A stretch of DNA of 29,251 bases, taken from positions 1 to 29,251 of the IMG/VR virus record IMGVR_UViG_3300025442_000012, one strand, 5' to 3'. Numbering within the stretch: the first letter of the stretch is position 1; every line of letters starts with the position of its first letter. Both the position numbers and the translations under genes were made by a program. Of the stretch, positions 1-7,208 are shown piece by piece. The DNA comes from a virus. A model generated the notes under the pieces. That model was given only the letters and a program-made list of their open reading frames with translations. It was not told the DNA's origin and did no database searches.

Positions 1-222
1 TTTTAATGCATTAATAACCATAATATTATGATATTGTTGTATTGTATGTAAAAAGAAGGCAATAGGAATTGAAAAAGGACTATAAAAAAGAGCAATTGGT
101 TCTAATCCATTTGGAAAAGTAGTTTGAGTTGTTAATTTCAAAATATGTATCCAATTAATTTGAGGAAAACATATAAAGAAAGTTATTATAGTTTTAAATA
201 TTTTTGAAACAATTTTATACAT
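1..222 (-). CDS. Hydrophobic protein of unknown function, cut by the window edge
   Basis: The frame starts at ATG 222 and stays open for 74 codons to the edge of the window, so only the N-terminal part is seen. Its start overlaps the last 8 bases of the upstream gene, which suggests coupled translation. The protein is rich in aromatic and aliphatic residues, with likely membrane segments near residues 9-20 (KTIITFFICF) and 43-59 (around SPFSIPIAFFL). I recognise no family. A small membrane protein such as a holin would fit the composition, but nothing specific supports that. Confidence 0.5.
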   Translation of the reverse strand, partial: MYKIVSKIFKTIITFFICFPQINWIHILKLTTQTTFPNGLEPIALFYSPFSIPIAFFLHTIQQYHNIMVINALK

Positions 223-484
223 AAAATATTGCCTTTTTATCTACCATTCCATTTTTTAAGGTTATTTGATTAGGTAATTTATCCCACTGTTCTTTAGTAA
301 ATACTTTTCCTATAAATTCATGATTATTATATGAAATATAATTATCATATTGTTCTGGATAAATGGCTGTTTTATAATGGCAATTAACTAATGGACCATC
401 CCGCCCAGGATTATATTCATCCCAATGAAGTTTCCTGGGCGGGATTTTGCATACGCCGACTTTAAGAGGTAAAATTAAAGGCAT
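215..484 (-). CDS. Hypothetical protein, 89 aa
   Basis: ATG 484 directly abuts the stop codon of the upstream secreted-protein gene, so the two are probably read from one transcript. No family is recognised. The N-terminal third (VCKIPPRKLHWDEYNPGRDG) is encoded by a GC-rich 12-bp inverted repeat, which is out of character for this AT-rich sequence. The middle is rich in Tyr and Asn. No signal peptide or membrane segment is evident. The gene overlaps the next one downstream by 8 bases. Confidence 0.5.
   Translation of the reverse strand: MPLILPLKVGVCKIPPRKLHWDEYNPGRDGPLVNCHYKTAIYPEQYDNYISYNNHEFIGKVFTKEQWDKLPNQITLKNGMVDKKAIFYV
398..445. repeat. GC-rich 12-bp inverted repeat inside a gene
   Basis: ATCCCGCCCAGG at 398-409 is the exact reverse complement of CCTGGGCGGGAT at 434-445, with a 24-base loop. 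It lies inside the 89-aa gene. No T-run follows on the minus strand, so it does not look like a terminator for the genes here. Confidence 0.7.
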
Positions 485-1561
485 TTAAAATGAACTAACA
501 GGAATAAATTGGAAATTCACATTAAAGAACATTTCAAGTCCTGATAAAACATTATATGTTGTTGATACAACCAATAACCCAGTTTGATTTAATAAAGCAA
601 CATCATTTAAAAGGAATGAAGTATGCCCTTTAGCTGCAAGTGTTAAAGATTTTGTTTCTAATATAGTACCATCAATTCCATAATAAGTCAATGATATATT
701 AGATGAATAATTTAATGAATTTCGTAATGCTAATCCAGTTTGGCGACCATTTGTATTATCATACCAGAAATTCAAAGTTTTATTCAATGTAGATGGTGTA
801 TAAGCTGAATCATATGGAACAGAATTCAGAGTTTCATATATAACTGTTAAACCAACTGTAGGACTTCCAACTTCAGGAGTAATTTCAGCCGATCCAGTTA
901 ATGTATTTGGATTTGTTGGATCTTCTAAAATAACATTAGTTGTAGAAAATGCTTGGATAGGAACTGTTACTTTAAATTCTGGATTAGTATAATCACGGAG
1001 TTTAAAGAGAGAAGAATATCCAGCTTCATTATAGAAATTTATATCTACCAAGCTTATAGTAGATGTTGGATTTGTGAGTTGGAAAATAGTACGCCATCCA
1101 TAACCTGAAGTTAAATGAGGAACAACTAATGTATTAGATTGAGGAAAATCATTTAATCCACAAGCTACAGTTAAATTGATAGTAAATCCCCCTTGTTGTG
1201 TATTTTGAGGAGTAGTTATATCATTTATTTCAATTGGAACTGTATATGTTGCTGGTGCTAAATTATTAGCATTAACTTCAATATCAAATACTGCGCTTTG
1301 CCCCGGTTCTAAAGATCCAGGATTTGTAGAACCCGGCGTAACTGGTACAACAGAATATGCAGGATTATATCCAGCTATAATTTGATATGCATGATAACTA
1401 ACAGTTGTTGCTGGTAAAGAAACTGTCAATTGTGAAATGACTTGTATTCCACCAGCACAAGGATCTGCGGTTGCATTAACCGTTGTTGGTGAAAATGTAA
1501 ACGGATATGATTGTGCGAATAATCCCATTGCAAAAGCAAGGAATAATAAAATCGTCTTCAT
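485..1561 (-). CDS. Secreted beta-rich protein with signal peptide
   Basis: The 358-aa protein opens with a clear signal peptide (KTILLFLAFAMGLFA, probable cleavage near residue 17) and has no later membrane segment, so it should be exported. Residues about 18-130 look like an Ig-like beta-sandwich (Cys35 and Cys134 could pair). Residues about 135-358 resemble a domain I remember from secreted proteins of Acidobacteriota: a Gly-Trp-Arg-Thr-x-Phe-x-Leu-x-Asn segment, then Tyr-Asp-Asn-Thr-Asn-Gly, then Gly-His-Thr-Ser-Phe near the end. That similarity is recalled, not searched. A signal peptide is unusual for a phage structural protein. A role at the host surface, such as superinfection exclusion or adhesion, is inference only. 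Confidence 0.7.
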   Translation of the reverse strand: MKTILLFLAFAMGLFAQSYPFTFSPTTVNATADPCAGGIQVISQLTVSLPATTVSYHAYQIIAGYNPAYSVVPVTPGSTNPGSLEPGQSAVFDIEVNANNLAPATYTVPIEINDITTPQNTQQGGFTINLTVACGLNDFPQSNTLVVPHLTSGYGWRTIFQLTNPTSTISLVDINFYNEAGYSSLFKLRDYTNPEFKVTVPIQAFSTTNVILEDPTNPNTLTGSAEITPEVGSPTVGLTVIYETLNSVPYDSAYTPSTLNKTLNFWYDNTNGRQTGLALRNSLNYSSNISLTYYGIDGTILETKSLTLAAKGHTSFLLNDVALLNQTGLLVVSTTYNVLSGLEMFFNVNFQFIPVSSF

Positions 1562-1562
1562 T

Positions 1563-1928
1563 TTATTTTAATACCTCTGTTCTTAATTCAGTTAATATAT
1601 TACAAAATTCTCTTTCTGTTAAAACGGTTTCTTCTTCTCGATTGGATCCAAGAGAATGAGAATAAACAGCATTTTTGGAAGCAACCAAAGCACGCCGAAA
1701 GGATTCTGATTGATTAAACATTTCACGATAGGCTCTATGCAATAATTTCTGATATTCCGGTCCATCACGCTTATAAGCTTTGCCGTTCCACCAAAGAATT
1801 TGTTGTTTTTGCCAAGCTTTATTTCTTTTTTTACCACGAAATTTAGCTGCCCGTCCTACAAGTTTACAAACTTCTATTTGAATATGGATCTTATCAAATT
1901 TTAATGATTGTAATAAGAAAGTGGCCAA
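1563..1928 (-). CDS. NADAR (YbiA-like) family protein, N-terminally truncated
   Basis: Residues 6-120 match the C-terminal two thirds of the NADAR/YbiA family: Gln-Ser-Leu-Lys-Phe (family: FQAQKF), then GRAAKFRGKKRN (family: AARMGRDRSK), then a FRRALVAS segment like YbiA LRALLLAT, and a C-terminal helix ending in TELR. NADAR proteins are about 150-180 aa and act on ADP-ribose or riboflavin-pathway N-glycosidic bonds. The N-terminal part of the domain is missing. The only possible start is TTG 1928, preceded directly by an in-frame TGA, with no ribosome binding site. The 5' end coincides with a 21-bp sequence shared with the gp53 gene. It is probably a non-functional remnant, but translation from TTG by coupling to the overlapping upstream gene cannot be excluded. 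Confidence 0.55.
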   Translation of the reverse strand: MATFLLQSLKFDKIHIQIEVCKLVGRAAKFRGKKRNKAWQKQQILWWNGKAYKRDGPEYQKLLHRAYREMFNQSESFRRALVASKNAVYSHSLGSNREEETVLTEREFCNILTELRTEVLK

Positions 1929-2194
1929 TCATTATGAGCTAAATCATAACCTTCCAAAAAGAAATGATTTTCCAGTTCTTCCAAATCTTTAAATTCACCT
2001 AAAATATCTTTTTGTCCCGCTTTAAATCCTTGAAGCCTAGCTTCTTTTATAAATCTATCTCCATCCCCACCTTCCATCCATACATATCCAAAATCTGGAT
2101 GTAAAGCTTGTGTTAATTCATCTTCAATAAGATCTTTACAAAACCAAAAATCAAATTCATGCCATAAATGTTTTAATTTATTCCACATTTTCAT
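1901..2194 (-). CDS. Hypothetical protein, 97 aa
   Basis: ATG 2194 overlaps the end of the upstream zinc-ribbon gene, and the 3' end overlaps the NADAR remnant by 28 bases. The protein has a Trp/Phe-rich N-terminus (KHLWHEFDFWFCKDL) followed by a helical, charged body with the pattern GFKAGQKD...FFLEGYDLAHNDW, which recalls small phage proteins of unknown function. The last residues (NDWPLSY) are encoded by a 21-bp stretch identical to part of the gp53 gene about 2 kb away, so the C-terminus may be the product of recombination. Confidence 0.5.
   Translation of the reverse strand: MKMWNKLKHLWHEFDFWFCKDLIEDELTQALHPDFGYVWMEGGDGDRFIKEARLQGFKAGQKDILGEFKDLEELENHFFLEGYDLAHNDWPLSYYNH
1913..1933. repeat. 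21-bp exact repeat, copy 1
   Basis: These 21 bases are identical to 3972-3992 in the gp53 gene, in the same orientation and reading frame (Asn-Asp-Trp-Pro-Leu-Ser-Tyr). The bases on both sides differ. This copy lies exactly at the broken 5' end of the NADAR-like gene. Confidence 0.75.
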
Positions 2195-2399
2195 CTCTCA
2201 AAAATTCCATACTTTGTTTATAAACAGCATAGAATATATCTTTTTTAGGATAGTGGTCATAATCTTTTGGACACCCATAAGCACAACCACCAGTTTCTCC
2301 GACTAAAAATCCACATTCTTTACAAATGGGATATTTTATTTCTTTTATAATTATATCTCCTGGAATTGGCCTAGGAGTTTGATTTTTATATTCATCCAC
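2178..2399 (-). CDS. Small zinc-ribbon-like protein, 73 aa
   Basis: The protein carries Cys pairs in the order CKEC-(x9)-CAYGC (residues 26-43), a plausible four-Cys zinc site, followed by a Tyr-rich tail. The start is taken as GTG 2399: it lies 6 bases after a consensus -10 box (TATAAT, 2411-2406), no ribosome binding site could fit in between, and an ATG at 2395 is in another frame. This suggests a leaderless transcript. The gene is the first of an early-type minus-strand run that continues into the 97-aa gene with overlapping stop and start. Function unknown. Confidence 0.6.
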   Translation of the reverse strand: MDEYKNQTPRPIPGDIIIKEIKYPICKECGFLVGETGGCAYGCPKDYDHYPKKDIFYAVYKQSMEFLRDENVE

Positions 2400-2405
2400 G
2401 ATTTT

Positions 2406-2434
2406 ATTATATCATAAAAAGAATAGATTGTCAA
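2406..2434 (-). promoter_or_regulatory. Consensus sigma70 promoter
   Basis: On the minus strand TTGACA (2434-2429), exactly 17 bases, then TATAAT (2411-2406). All 12 hexamer bases match the consensus. The GTG start of the downstream gene lies 6 bases after the -10 box. Confidence 0.85.
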
Positions 2435-2441
2435 GTTCTAT

Positions 2442-3703
2442 TTATGGATAAGCTTTAAAAATTGAATCTTTTACCAATTCTAAATGTGTTACATATTTAG
2501 CTTTGTTAATTGTATGACGTACCCCTACAACCAAATATCGATCGGTTAAATAATCTTCTAATTGTAATTGATCTTCAACTAAAGCTTCAGGTGAAGGTAA
2601 AGTAACAGAAACCAAATCTCCTACACGCCGAAGGCTATCTCCAGGAATAGTGACATATAAACGGATATTTTGAAGCTGTTGCATTTGAGATAATCTTGGC
2701 TGCATCCAATCTGCCACATGATTTTCTTGTCCTGGTAAACCAATGGGATATAATTTACATTCACCATATACATTAGTATTAAAATCTGATTTTGAAGTCC
2801 ATAGATAAGATAATCCACCTTTTACATTATTAGGTTCAATATGTTGAAAATTTGGATAAGAATTAGGATAATCAAAATCATTAATTCCAAATTGTTTTCT
2901 TTGTATATCATGCCATATAAGGCGGTTGGTATACATCCCATTTGTAATATTTTCCAATGTATCTAAATTATTTGCAAATTTATAGGATTCTAAAGCTATT
3001 TGATCTAAATCAACTGTTCGTGGTTTATATCCTTCAGGAATATCTTTACGGACATTAGCTGTTTGAAAAATATAATTTTGAACTGGAGGATAAGTATCAC
3101 AAAGACTTTCGATTGATTCAAAATTAAAACCATCTACAGTTTGATAATAAACATAATTTGATCCAACATATTTTTGACTATTTGCTCGTGATGCCAAAAA
3201 ATTTAAAGTTTTAATAGGAGTCCAATATGGAGGAATAATATGGAAAAGATTCTTTGTTGGTTCAATCGAAATAAAAGAAGAAGAAAGAAAATTGGTTTGA
3301 ATATCATTAGCAATATCAGAAATTAACATCCCTTTATAAGATTTACTTATTCTGGTTTGAGCATTGATAAATTCTATATTATCGATACACCGTAAAATAT
3401 AAAATTGTCTTCTTTCTTTTTCTAATTCTCTTGCATCAATTTTATAAACTCTTAAATGTAATTGGATAAAATTTGGGTTTCCTGGTGTTTTAAATGAAAA
3501 TCTATCCATTCATGTCCTGTAATAGGTAAATTTTTAATTGTATTTAATGCATCGTTAATTACAAAATCTGCTGTTATGGAAGAATTAAAAAGGTTTTCAT
3601 AAACATTAATTTCAGTAACCAATAATACTAAATCAATATTATCTCCAGTAATACTTTCCAATACAACTTCTTTTAATTCAAAATCTGTAGCATGTCTGTC
3701 CAT
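2442..3703 (-). CDS. 27: gp27-like baseplate hub protein, reading frame changes by -1
   Basis: Two overlapping frames together encode one T4 gp27-like baseplate hub protein of about 420 aa (T4 gp27 is 391 aa). The first frame (ATG 3703 to 3452) gives the N-terminus with LESITGDNIDLVLLVTEINV and runs to GHEWIDFHLK. The second frame (down to 2442) continues in register with TPGNPNFIQLHLRVYKIDAR. The switch falls on T TTA AAA (3494-3488), a classical -1 slippery heptamer in the correct phase. gp27 forms the trimeric hub that joins the tail tube to the spike. The gene follows gp53 with a 1-base gap. Either programmed frameshifting or a one-base indel could explain the break; without the shift the first frame ends after 83 residues. 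Confidence 0.7.
3488..3494 (-). other. Candidate -1 ribosomal slippery site in the gp27-like gene
   Basis: T TTA AAA read in the zero frame from ATG 3703, followed by C. Slippage by -1 joins FHLK to TPGNPNF and opens the rest of the hub protein. I see no strong stimulatory hairpin within 60 bases downstream. Confidence 0.5.
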
Positions 3704-3704
3704 A

Positions 3705-4244
3705 TTATTGTGATGGAGGAACCATCAATGCATCCAATTCATTTTCGATTATTGTTATATATTGAGGATCCACTAATTGTATATTTTTCTTTTCTTCATT
3801 CAAGGTAGTTTCATAATCATAAGAATAAACTTTTATACTACCTTGTGCAAATGTGGCATTATATGTGGCTAAATCAATCCAAGCACCTAAATTGTCTTCA
3901 TAATGATCTATCGTTGATTGAGCCACTTGGACCGATCCATATTTTTTATTTAAATATGCAATAAATTGGTCATAAGAAAGTGGCCAATCATTCCAAATAT
4001 CAAAAATATTATTTGCAAACATTACTACCCAATAATACATGGAAGATCCATATAATTTTTCAGCAATAATATCTGGTGTTTCTCCTTCTTTAATATGATA
4101 AGGATAAAAAACGATTATATTTTTTCGAACAATCTCAAGAAATTTGGCTCTATGAATAATATCTGTAATAAAACGGACATTTGTTCCAGTATTATCTATA
4201 TCATATATGGTAGTTGGAAATTTTGAAAAATAGGATGTTGGCAT
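3705..4244 (-). CDS. 53: gp53-like baseplate wedge subunit
   Basis: The protein (179 aa; T4 gp53 is 196 aa) shows the gp53 pattern: YFSKFPTTIYD at the N-terminus, a segment PYHIKEGETPDIIAEKLYGS with the look of a LysM-like fold, then YYWVVMFANNIFDIWNDWPL and a FIAYLNKKYG helix. gp53 tethers wedges to complete the baseplate. The start is set at ATG 4244: it overlaps the stop of the endonuclease gene as TAATG and has GAGGT 9 bases upstream. An earlier in-frame ATG at 4253 is too close to that site. The gene lies just upstream of the gp27-like gene on the same strand. Confidence 0.8.
   Translation of the reverse strand: MPTSYFSKFPTTIYDIDNTGTNVRFITDIIHRAKFLEIVRKNIIVFYPYHIKEGETPDIIAEKLYGSSMYYWVVMFANNIFDIWNDWPLSYDQFIAYLNKKYGSVQVAQSTIDHYEDNLGAWIDLATYNATFAQGSIKVYSYDYETTLNEEKKNIQLVDPQYITIIENELDALMVPPSQ
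3972..3992. repeat. 21-bp exact repeat, copy 2
   Basis: Second copy of the sequence at 1913-1933, here inside the conserved WNDWPLSYDQ segment of the gp53-like gene, which is probably its original location. Confidence 0.75.
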
Positions 4245-4969
4245 TAAATACATACCTCTAATTTTCTTTTACCTAATTTTGTTTGGCGCATTTTTTCAAT
4301 TGTTTCTTTTGGCCATTTTTTACCTTTATTCCAAGATGGTTTTCCTTTTTTGGCAAAAGACATCTTTTGCCGAGTTTCCGGAGACATATTTTGAAGGTGA
4401 TGTATTCTTTTTTTACGAGTTTCAGGATTTTTCCAAGTCTTTTTAGATCCTTGACCAATTTTCTTTTTCGTTTCTTCTGTCATTTGTAAATGAGAATTTG
4501 ACATTTTTTCAATAGATGCTTGAGAATGTTTTTTCCCTTTCATAGGATGTTTTTCTGGATGTTCTTTAAAATATTTCTTCTGGAATTCTGACATTTTCTT
4601 TTTAATTTCAGGTCGAGACATAGCCAATTTAGTTGCTTGACTTATTTTCTTTTTTATTTTTTCAGACATAGTATATTTTTGCCTGCCAGATCCACCTAAA
4701 TTCATATTATAACCATTATAATAAGTGTTATACTTGGCAATCATTTCAATTTCTAATTTCTTGGCTTCTTCCAAAGTTAAGATATTATCTATAAGGATTT
4801 CGTGGTCCCAAAATTGATAGGGAATTTGTTTGATTGCTTGACTAAATTTCCATTCTTGTTTTAAAGACGATTTTATATGTGCTTTCCAACGATTTTCAAT
4901 GGTTTGGCAAGTATAACCAATATAAGCCAAATCATTAATTATATTAGTGTGTTTGTAAATGATATACAT
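4244..4969 (-). CDS. Free-standing GIY-YIG homing endonuclease with NUMOD3 repeats
   Basis: The N-terminal catalytic domain (residues 1-92) has YIIY, then YIGYT, Arg27, His31 and Glu73/Glu75 before NLGGSG, the usual GIY-YIG layout. The C-terminal half is a string of NUMOD3-type DNA-binding motifs (MKGKKHSQASIEKMS, KKGKPSWNKGKKWPKETIEKM) rich in lysine. Such enzymes cut an unoccupied site and spread their own gene by repair. The gene sits between two baseplate genes, gp48-like and gp53. A T4 late promoter element ends 5 bases before ATG 4969, so the message is probably leaderless and late, in line with the late promoter known for I-TevI. Its stop overlaps the gp53 start. Confidence 0.9.
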   Translation of the reverse strand: MYIIYKHTNIINDLAYIGYTCQTIENRWKAHIKSSLKQEWKFSQAIKQIPYQFWDHEILIDNILTLEEAKKLEIEMIAKYNTYYNGYNMNLGGSGRQKYTMSEKIKKKISQATKLAMSRPEIKKKMSEFQKKYFKEHPEKHPMKGKKHSQASIEKMSNSHLQMTEETKKKIGQGSKKTWKNPETRKKRIHHLQNMSPETRQKMSFAKKGKPSWNKGKKWPKETIEKMRQTKLGKRKLEVCI

Positions 4970-4974
4970 AAAAG

Positions 4975-4982
4975 TATTTATA
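4975..4982 (-). promoter_or_regulatory. T4-type late promoter
   Basis: TATAAATA on the minus strand (4982-4975), an exact match to the T4 late -10 element, followed by 5 bases and the ATG of the GIY-YIG gene at 4969. Confidence 0.75.
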
Positions 4983-5014
4983 CATCATATCATAACTTAT
5001 TGAAAATAAAGAAG

Positions 5015-5995
5015 TTAGTAACCCTCATATATACGATTTTTGGTAATAACTTCAAGTTCTTGGAATGTTAATGAAAGATTTGTTTCAACTGCCATACCAT
5101 TAATATTAGTTCCTGGTCTAAATGCTGACCATGCACCCGATGCCATAGGATCAACTGTCATTGATGTAAGAGCACAGGTAGATATTTTATTTAAGAAATT
5201 ATTTTGTTTTCCATTACTCCAAAATTCAATATCAAATTCAGAAGGATAAATTAAAAATTTAGCTGTATTTTTATCCGATCTAACCTCTGGAGCAGAATAA
5301 AATTTAAATGCACTAATAATATTTGCAACTGTAAGAGCTTCTTGTTCAGATCTAGGAGTAAATTTAAATTGGAATTGAAAAGTTCTAAATCCAATTCCTC
5401 GGAATAACATTTCTAAATGAGGATTAATAGCAGTTTTAGTTATAAAAGTTCCAGCTTCTAAAAGTGGAGCATTTAATCCTATATGTTTAGATATTATATC
5501 TTCAAGATCCTTTACAGCACCTACACCTATTTGAAGACCAAATTCTTCAATTGCTCTTTGTATGGAAGAATTTCCTCCTGCAAGAGCTTTACCTATAGCA
5601 CCAAATTGTCCAAATTCTTGTTGTCCCCAATCTGTTGCATATGTGGTTTGAAAAGAAGGTATATATAAAGCAATTAATGTCGAAACTCTATTAATATTAT
5701 TTTTATTATATGTAGTTGTATTACTATTTGAATTTACCTGTGGTGTTGCAGGATTTCCATTTGAATCTACAGGTGTACCACCATTTGTTGCATATTGTGA
5801 ACCACTAACACCTAAAGTTGATTTTATAGTATTAATATAAAATAAAACCATATGTTGTTCTCCAGGATCGCTTGTTAAATCTATTGGATAAGTAAAACTG
5901 GATACATTATATCCATTTGATTCTAATTTAGCTAAAGGATTAGATGTATTAGGTGGTAAAACTGACCCCGTTGAAGTTGGAATAGATGGCATCAT
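5015..5995 (-). CDS. 48: Baseplate tail-tube cap protein, gp48/gp54-like
   Basis: The 326-aa protein ends with LSLTFQELEVITKNRIYEGY and contains a FRTFQFQFKFTPRSEQEA segment, SAPEVRSDK, FLIYPSEFDIEFW and LNKISTCALTSMTVD. This series fits the gp48/gp54 family that caps the tail tube at the baseplate (T4 gp48 364 aa, gp54 320 aa). gp48 is preferred over gp54, but the two are homologous and I cannot separate them with certainty. The N-terminal 25 residues are Pro/Ser/Asn rich and a poly-Asn linker lies near residues 85-100. ATG 5995 or the next ATG 5992 may be used. A TATAAATA late element lies 13 bases upstream. Confidence 0.7.
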   Translation of the reverse strand: MMPSIPTSTGSVLPPNTSNPLAKLESNGYNVSSFTYPIDLTSDPGEQHMVLFYINTIKSTLGVSGSQYATNGGTPVDSNGNPATPQVNSNSNTTTYNKNNINRVSTLIALYIPSFQTTYATDWGQQEFGQFGAIGKALAGGNSSIQRAIEEFGLQIGVGAVKDLEDIISKHIGLNAPLLEAGTFITKTAINPHLEMLFRGIGFRTFQFQFKFTPRSEQEALTVANIISAFKFYSAPEVRSDKNTAKFLIYPSEFDIEFWSNGKQNNFLNKISTCALTSMTVDPMASGAWSAFRPGTNINGMAVETNLSLTFQELEVITKNRIYEGY

Positions 5996-6008
5996 ATTGT
6001 CTAAATAT

Positions 6009-6016
6009 TATTTATA
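6009..6016 (-). promoter_or_regulatory. T4-type late promoter for the gp48-like gene
   Basis: TATAAATA on the minus strand (6016-6009) in the 23-base gap between the divergent gp48-like and gp4 genes. The same short gap must also hold the start signal of gp4 on the plus strand; TCTAAATA at 6000-6007 is the best candidate. Confidence 0.65.
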
Positions 6017-6018
6017 CT

Positions 6019-6453
6019 ATGCCTTATAAAGGAAAATTCACACTTATACATCCTGAAAAATATAAAGGAAACCCACATAATATTATTTATCGTTCTATTT
6101 GGGAACGAAATTGTATGAGAACTTTTGATTCTAGTTCAAATGTTTTAGCTTGGGCTTCAGAAGAATCATTTATTCCTTATGTATCTCCAGTTGATCAAAA
6201 AGTTCATAAATATTTTCCTGATTTTCTTGTAAAAGTTTTGGATAAAAATAAACAAGAAAAGAAATATATGATTGAAGTTAAACCATATAAATTTACTCAA
6301 CCACCTAAAATTCCTAAAAGAAAAACCAAATCATATTATAATGCGGTAGAAAGATATGCTATAAATTTATCTAAATGGGAAGCCGCCAAAAATTGGTGTA
6401 TTGCTCATGATTATATTTTTAAACTCATGACTGAAACGGAATGCATGAGATAA
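6019..6453 (+). CDS. 4: gp4-like head completion protein
   Basis: The 144-aa protein has the conserved gp4 opening (PYKGKFTLIHPEKYKGNP), then YRSIWERNCMRTFD, WASEESFIPYVSPVDQK, YFPDFLV and YMIEVKPYKF. This is a TnsA-like PD-(D/E)XK arrangement (Asp in FPDF, Glu and Lys in IEVK). In T4, gp4 (also called gp50/65) completes the DNA-filled head before tail joining. The start is ATG 6019; a longer frame from 5986 would add residues that do not fit the family and run into the promoter region. It is the first gene of the plus-strand late block. Confidence 0.85.
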   Translation: MPYKGKFTLIHPEKYKGNPHNIIYRSIWERNCMRTFDSSSNVLAWASEESFIPYVSPVDQKVHKYFPDFLVKVLDKNKQEKKYMIEVKPYKFTQPPKIPKRKTKSYYNAVERYAINLSKWEAAKNWCIAHDYIFKLMTETECMR

Positions 6454-6456
6454 ATA
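6449..6456 (+). promoter_or_regulatory. T4-type late promoter
   Basis: GATAAATA at 6449-6456 (7 of 8 to TATAAATA), overlapping the gp4 stop codon and followed by 5 bases and ATG 6462. Confidence 0.6.
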
Positions 6457-6461
6457 TCTAT

Positions 6462-7199
6462 ATGGCATATATTTCTATTTTAGATCGTGTTCGTGAAAAA
6501 CTTCAGAAAGAACCATTTTCAAATACTCAAGCTGGTTCTATAAAATGGTATAGAAATCAAATTAGAAAATTAAGTGAAAGTCCTACAGGACATTTTTATC
6601 GAGGAGATACTTTACGTCCTCATTTATTAGCCGATCCTAATAGAAGTACGGAAAATATTTTACCTGGTTTAATGTATTTGTTTTATTATGATCCAAAATA
6701 TAAAAAGGTTCTTCCATATTATGATAGATTTCCTTTAGTTTTCCCCATTGATTATAATCGAGAAGGTTTTATAGGATTAAATTTACATTATCTTGGATAT
6801 AATACTCGATTAGAACTTTTCCGACAATTAGAATTAATGTCAAATAGAAATCAAAATGATCCACGGGCCCGTATTCAAATAGCATATAGGATGTTAAAAG
6901 GTTTTGCTAGATTTAAAGCTTTTAAACCTTGTTTGAAAAAATATTTATTTCAACATGTAAGATCACATTATGTAAGGATTAATTCACCTGATTGGGAAAC
7001 TGCATTATTTCTTCCAGTTGAACAATTTGTTAAACGGAGCAAAACATTTGTTTGGGCTGATTCAGAAAGAATTATTTCTGGAGAACAGAAAGGGCCGACA
7101 GGATTACCTAAAACAACAAATATACCACATACTCCAACAGTGACAACCTCTCCGGTTCAAAAAACAGTTAATACAAATGGATTACCACATAAGATATAA
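6462..7199 (+). CDS. Conserved T4-superfamily protein of unknown function
   Basis: The 245-aa protein contains LPGLMYLFYYDPKYKKVLPYYD-type sequence followed by FPLVFPIDY and GFIGLNLHYLGYNTRLELF, and later YKPCLKKYLF-like and WETALFLPVEQF segments (here FKPCLKKYLF). I recall this series from marine T4-like phages next to structural genes, without a known role. The C-terminal 45 residues are Thr/Pro/Gly rich and probably disordered. The start is set at ATG 6462, 5 bases after a late promoter element; an upstream in-frame ATG at 6441 lies inside gp4. No membrane segment or metal site is apparent. Confidence 0.7.
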   Translation: MAYISILDRVREKLQKEPFSNTQAGSIKWYRNQIRKLSESPTGHFYRGDTLRPHLLADPNRSTENILPGLMYLFYYDPKYKKVLPYYDRFPLVFPIDYNREGFIGLNLHYLGYNTRLELFRQLELMSNRNQNDPRARIQIAYRMLKGFARFKAFKPCLKKYLFQHVRSHYVRINSPDWETALFLPVEQFVKRSKTFVWADSERIISGEQKGPTGLPKTTNIPHTPTVTTSPVQKTVNTNGLPHKI

Positions 7200-7202
7200 A
7201 TA
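7195..7202 (+). promoter_or_regulatory. T4-type late promoter for the tube gene
   Basis: TATAAATA at 7195-7202, perfect match, overlapping the end of the previous gene and followed by TATTAT and then ATG 7209. The spacing predicts an mRNA that starts at or next to the start codon. Confidence 0.8.
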
Positions 7203-7208
7203 TATTAT

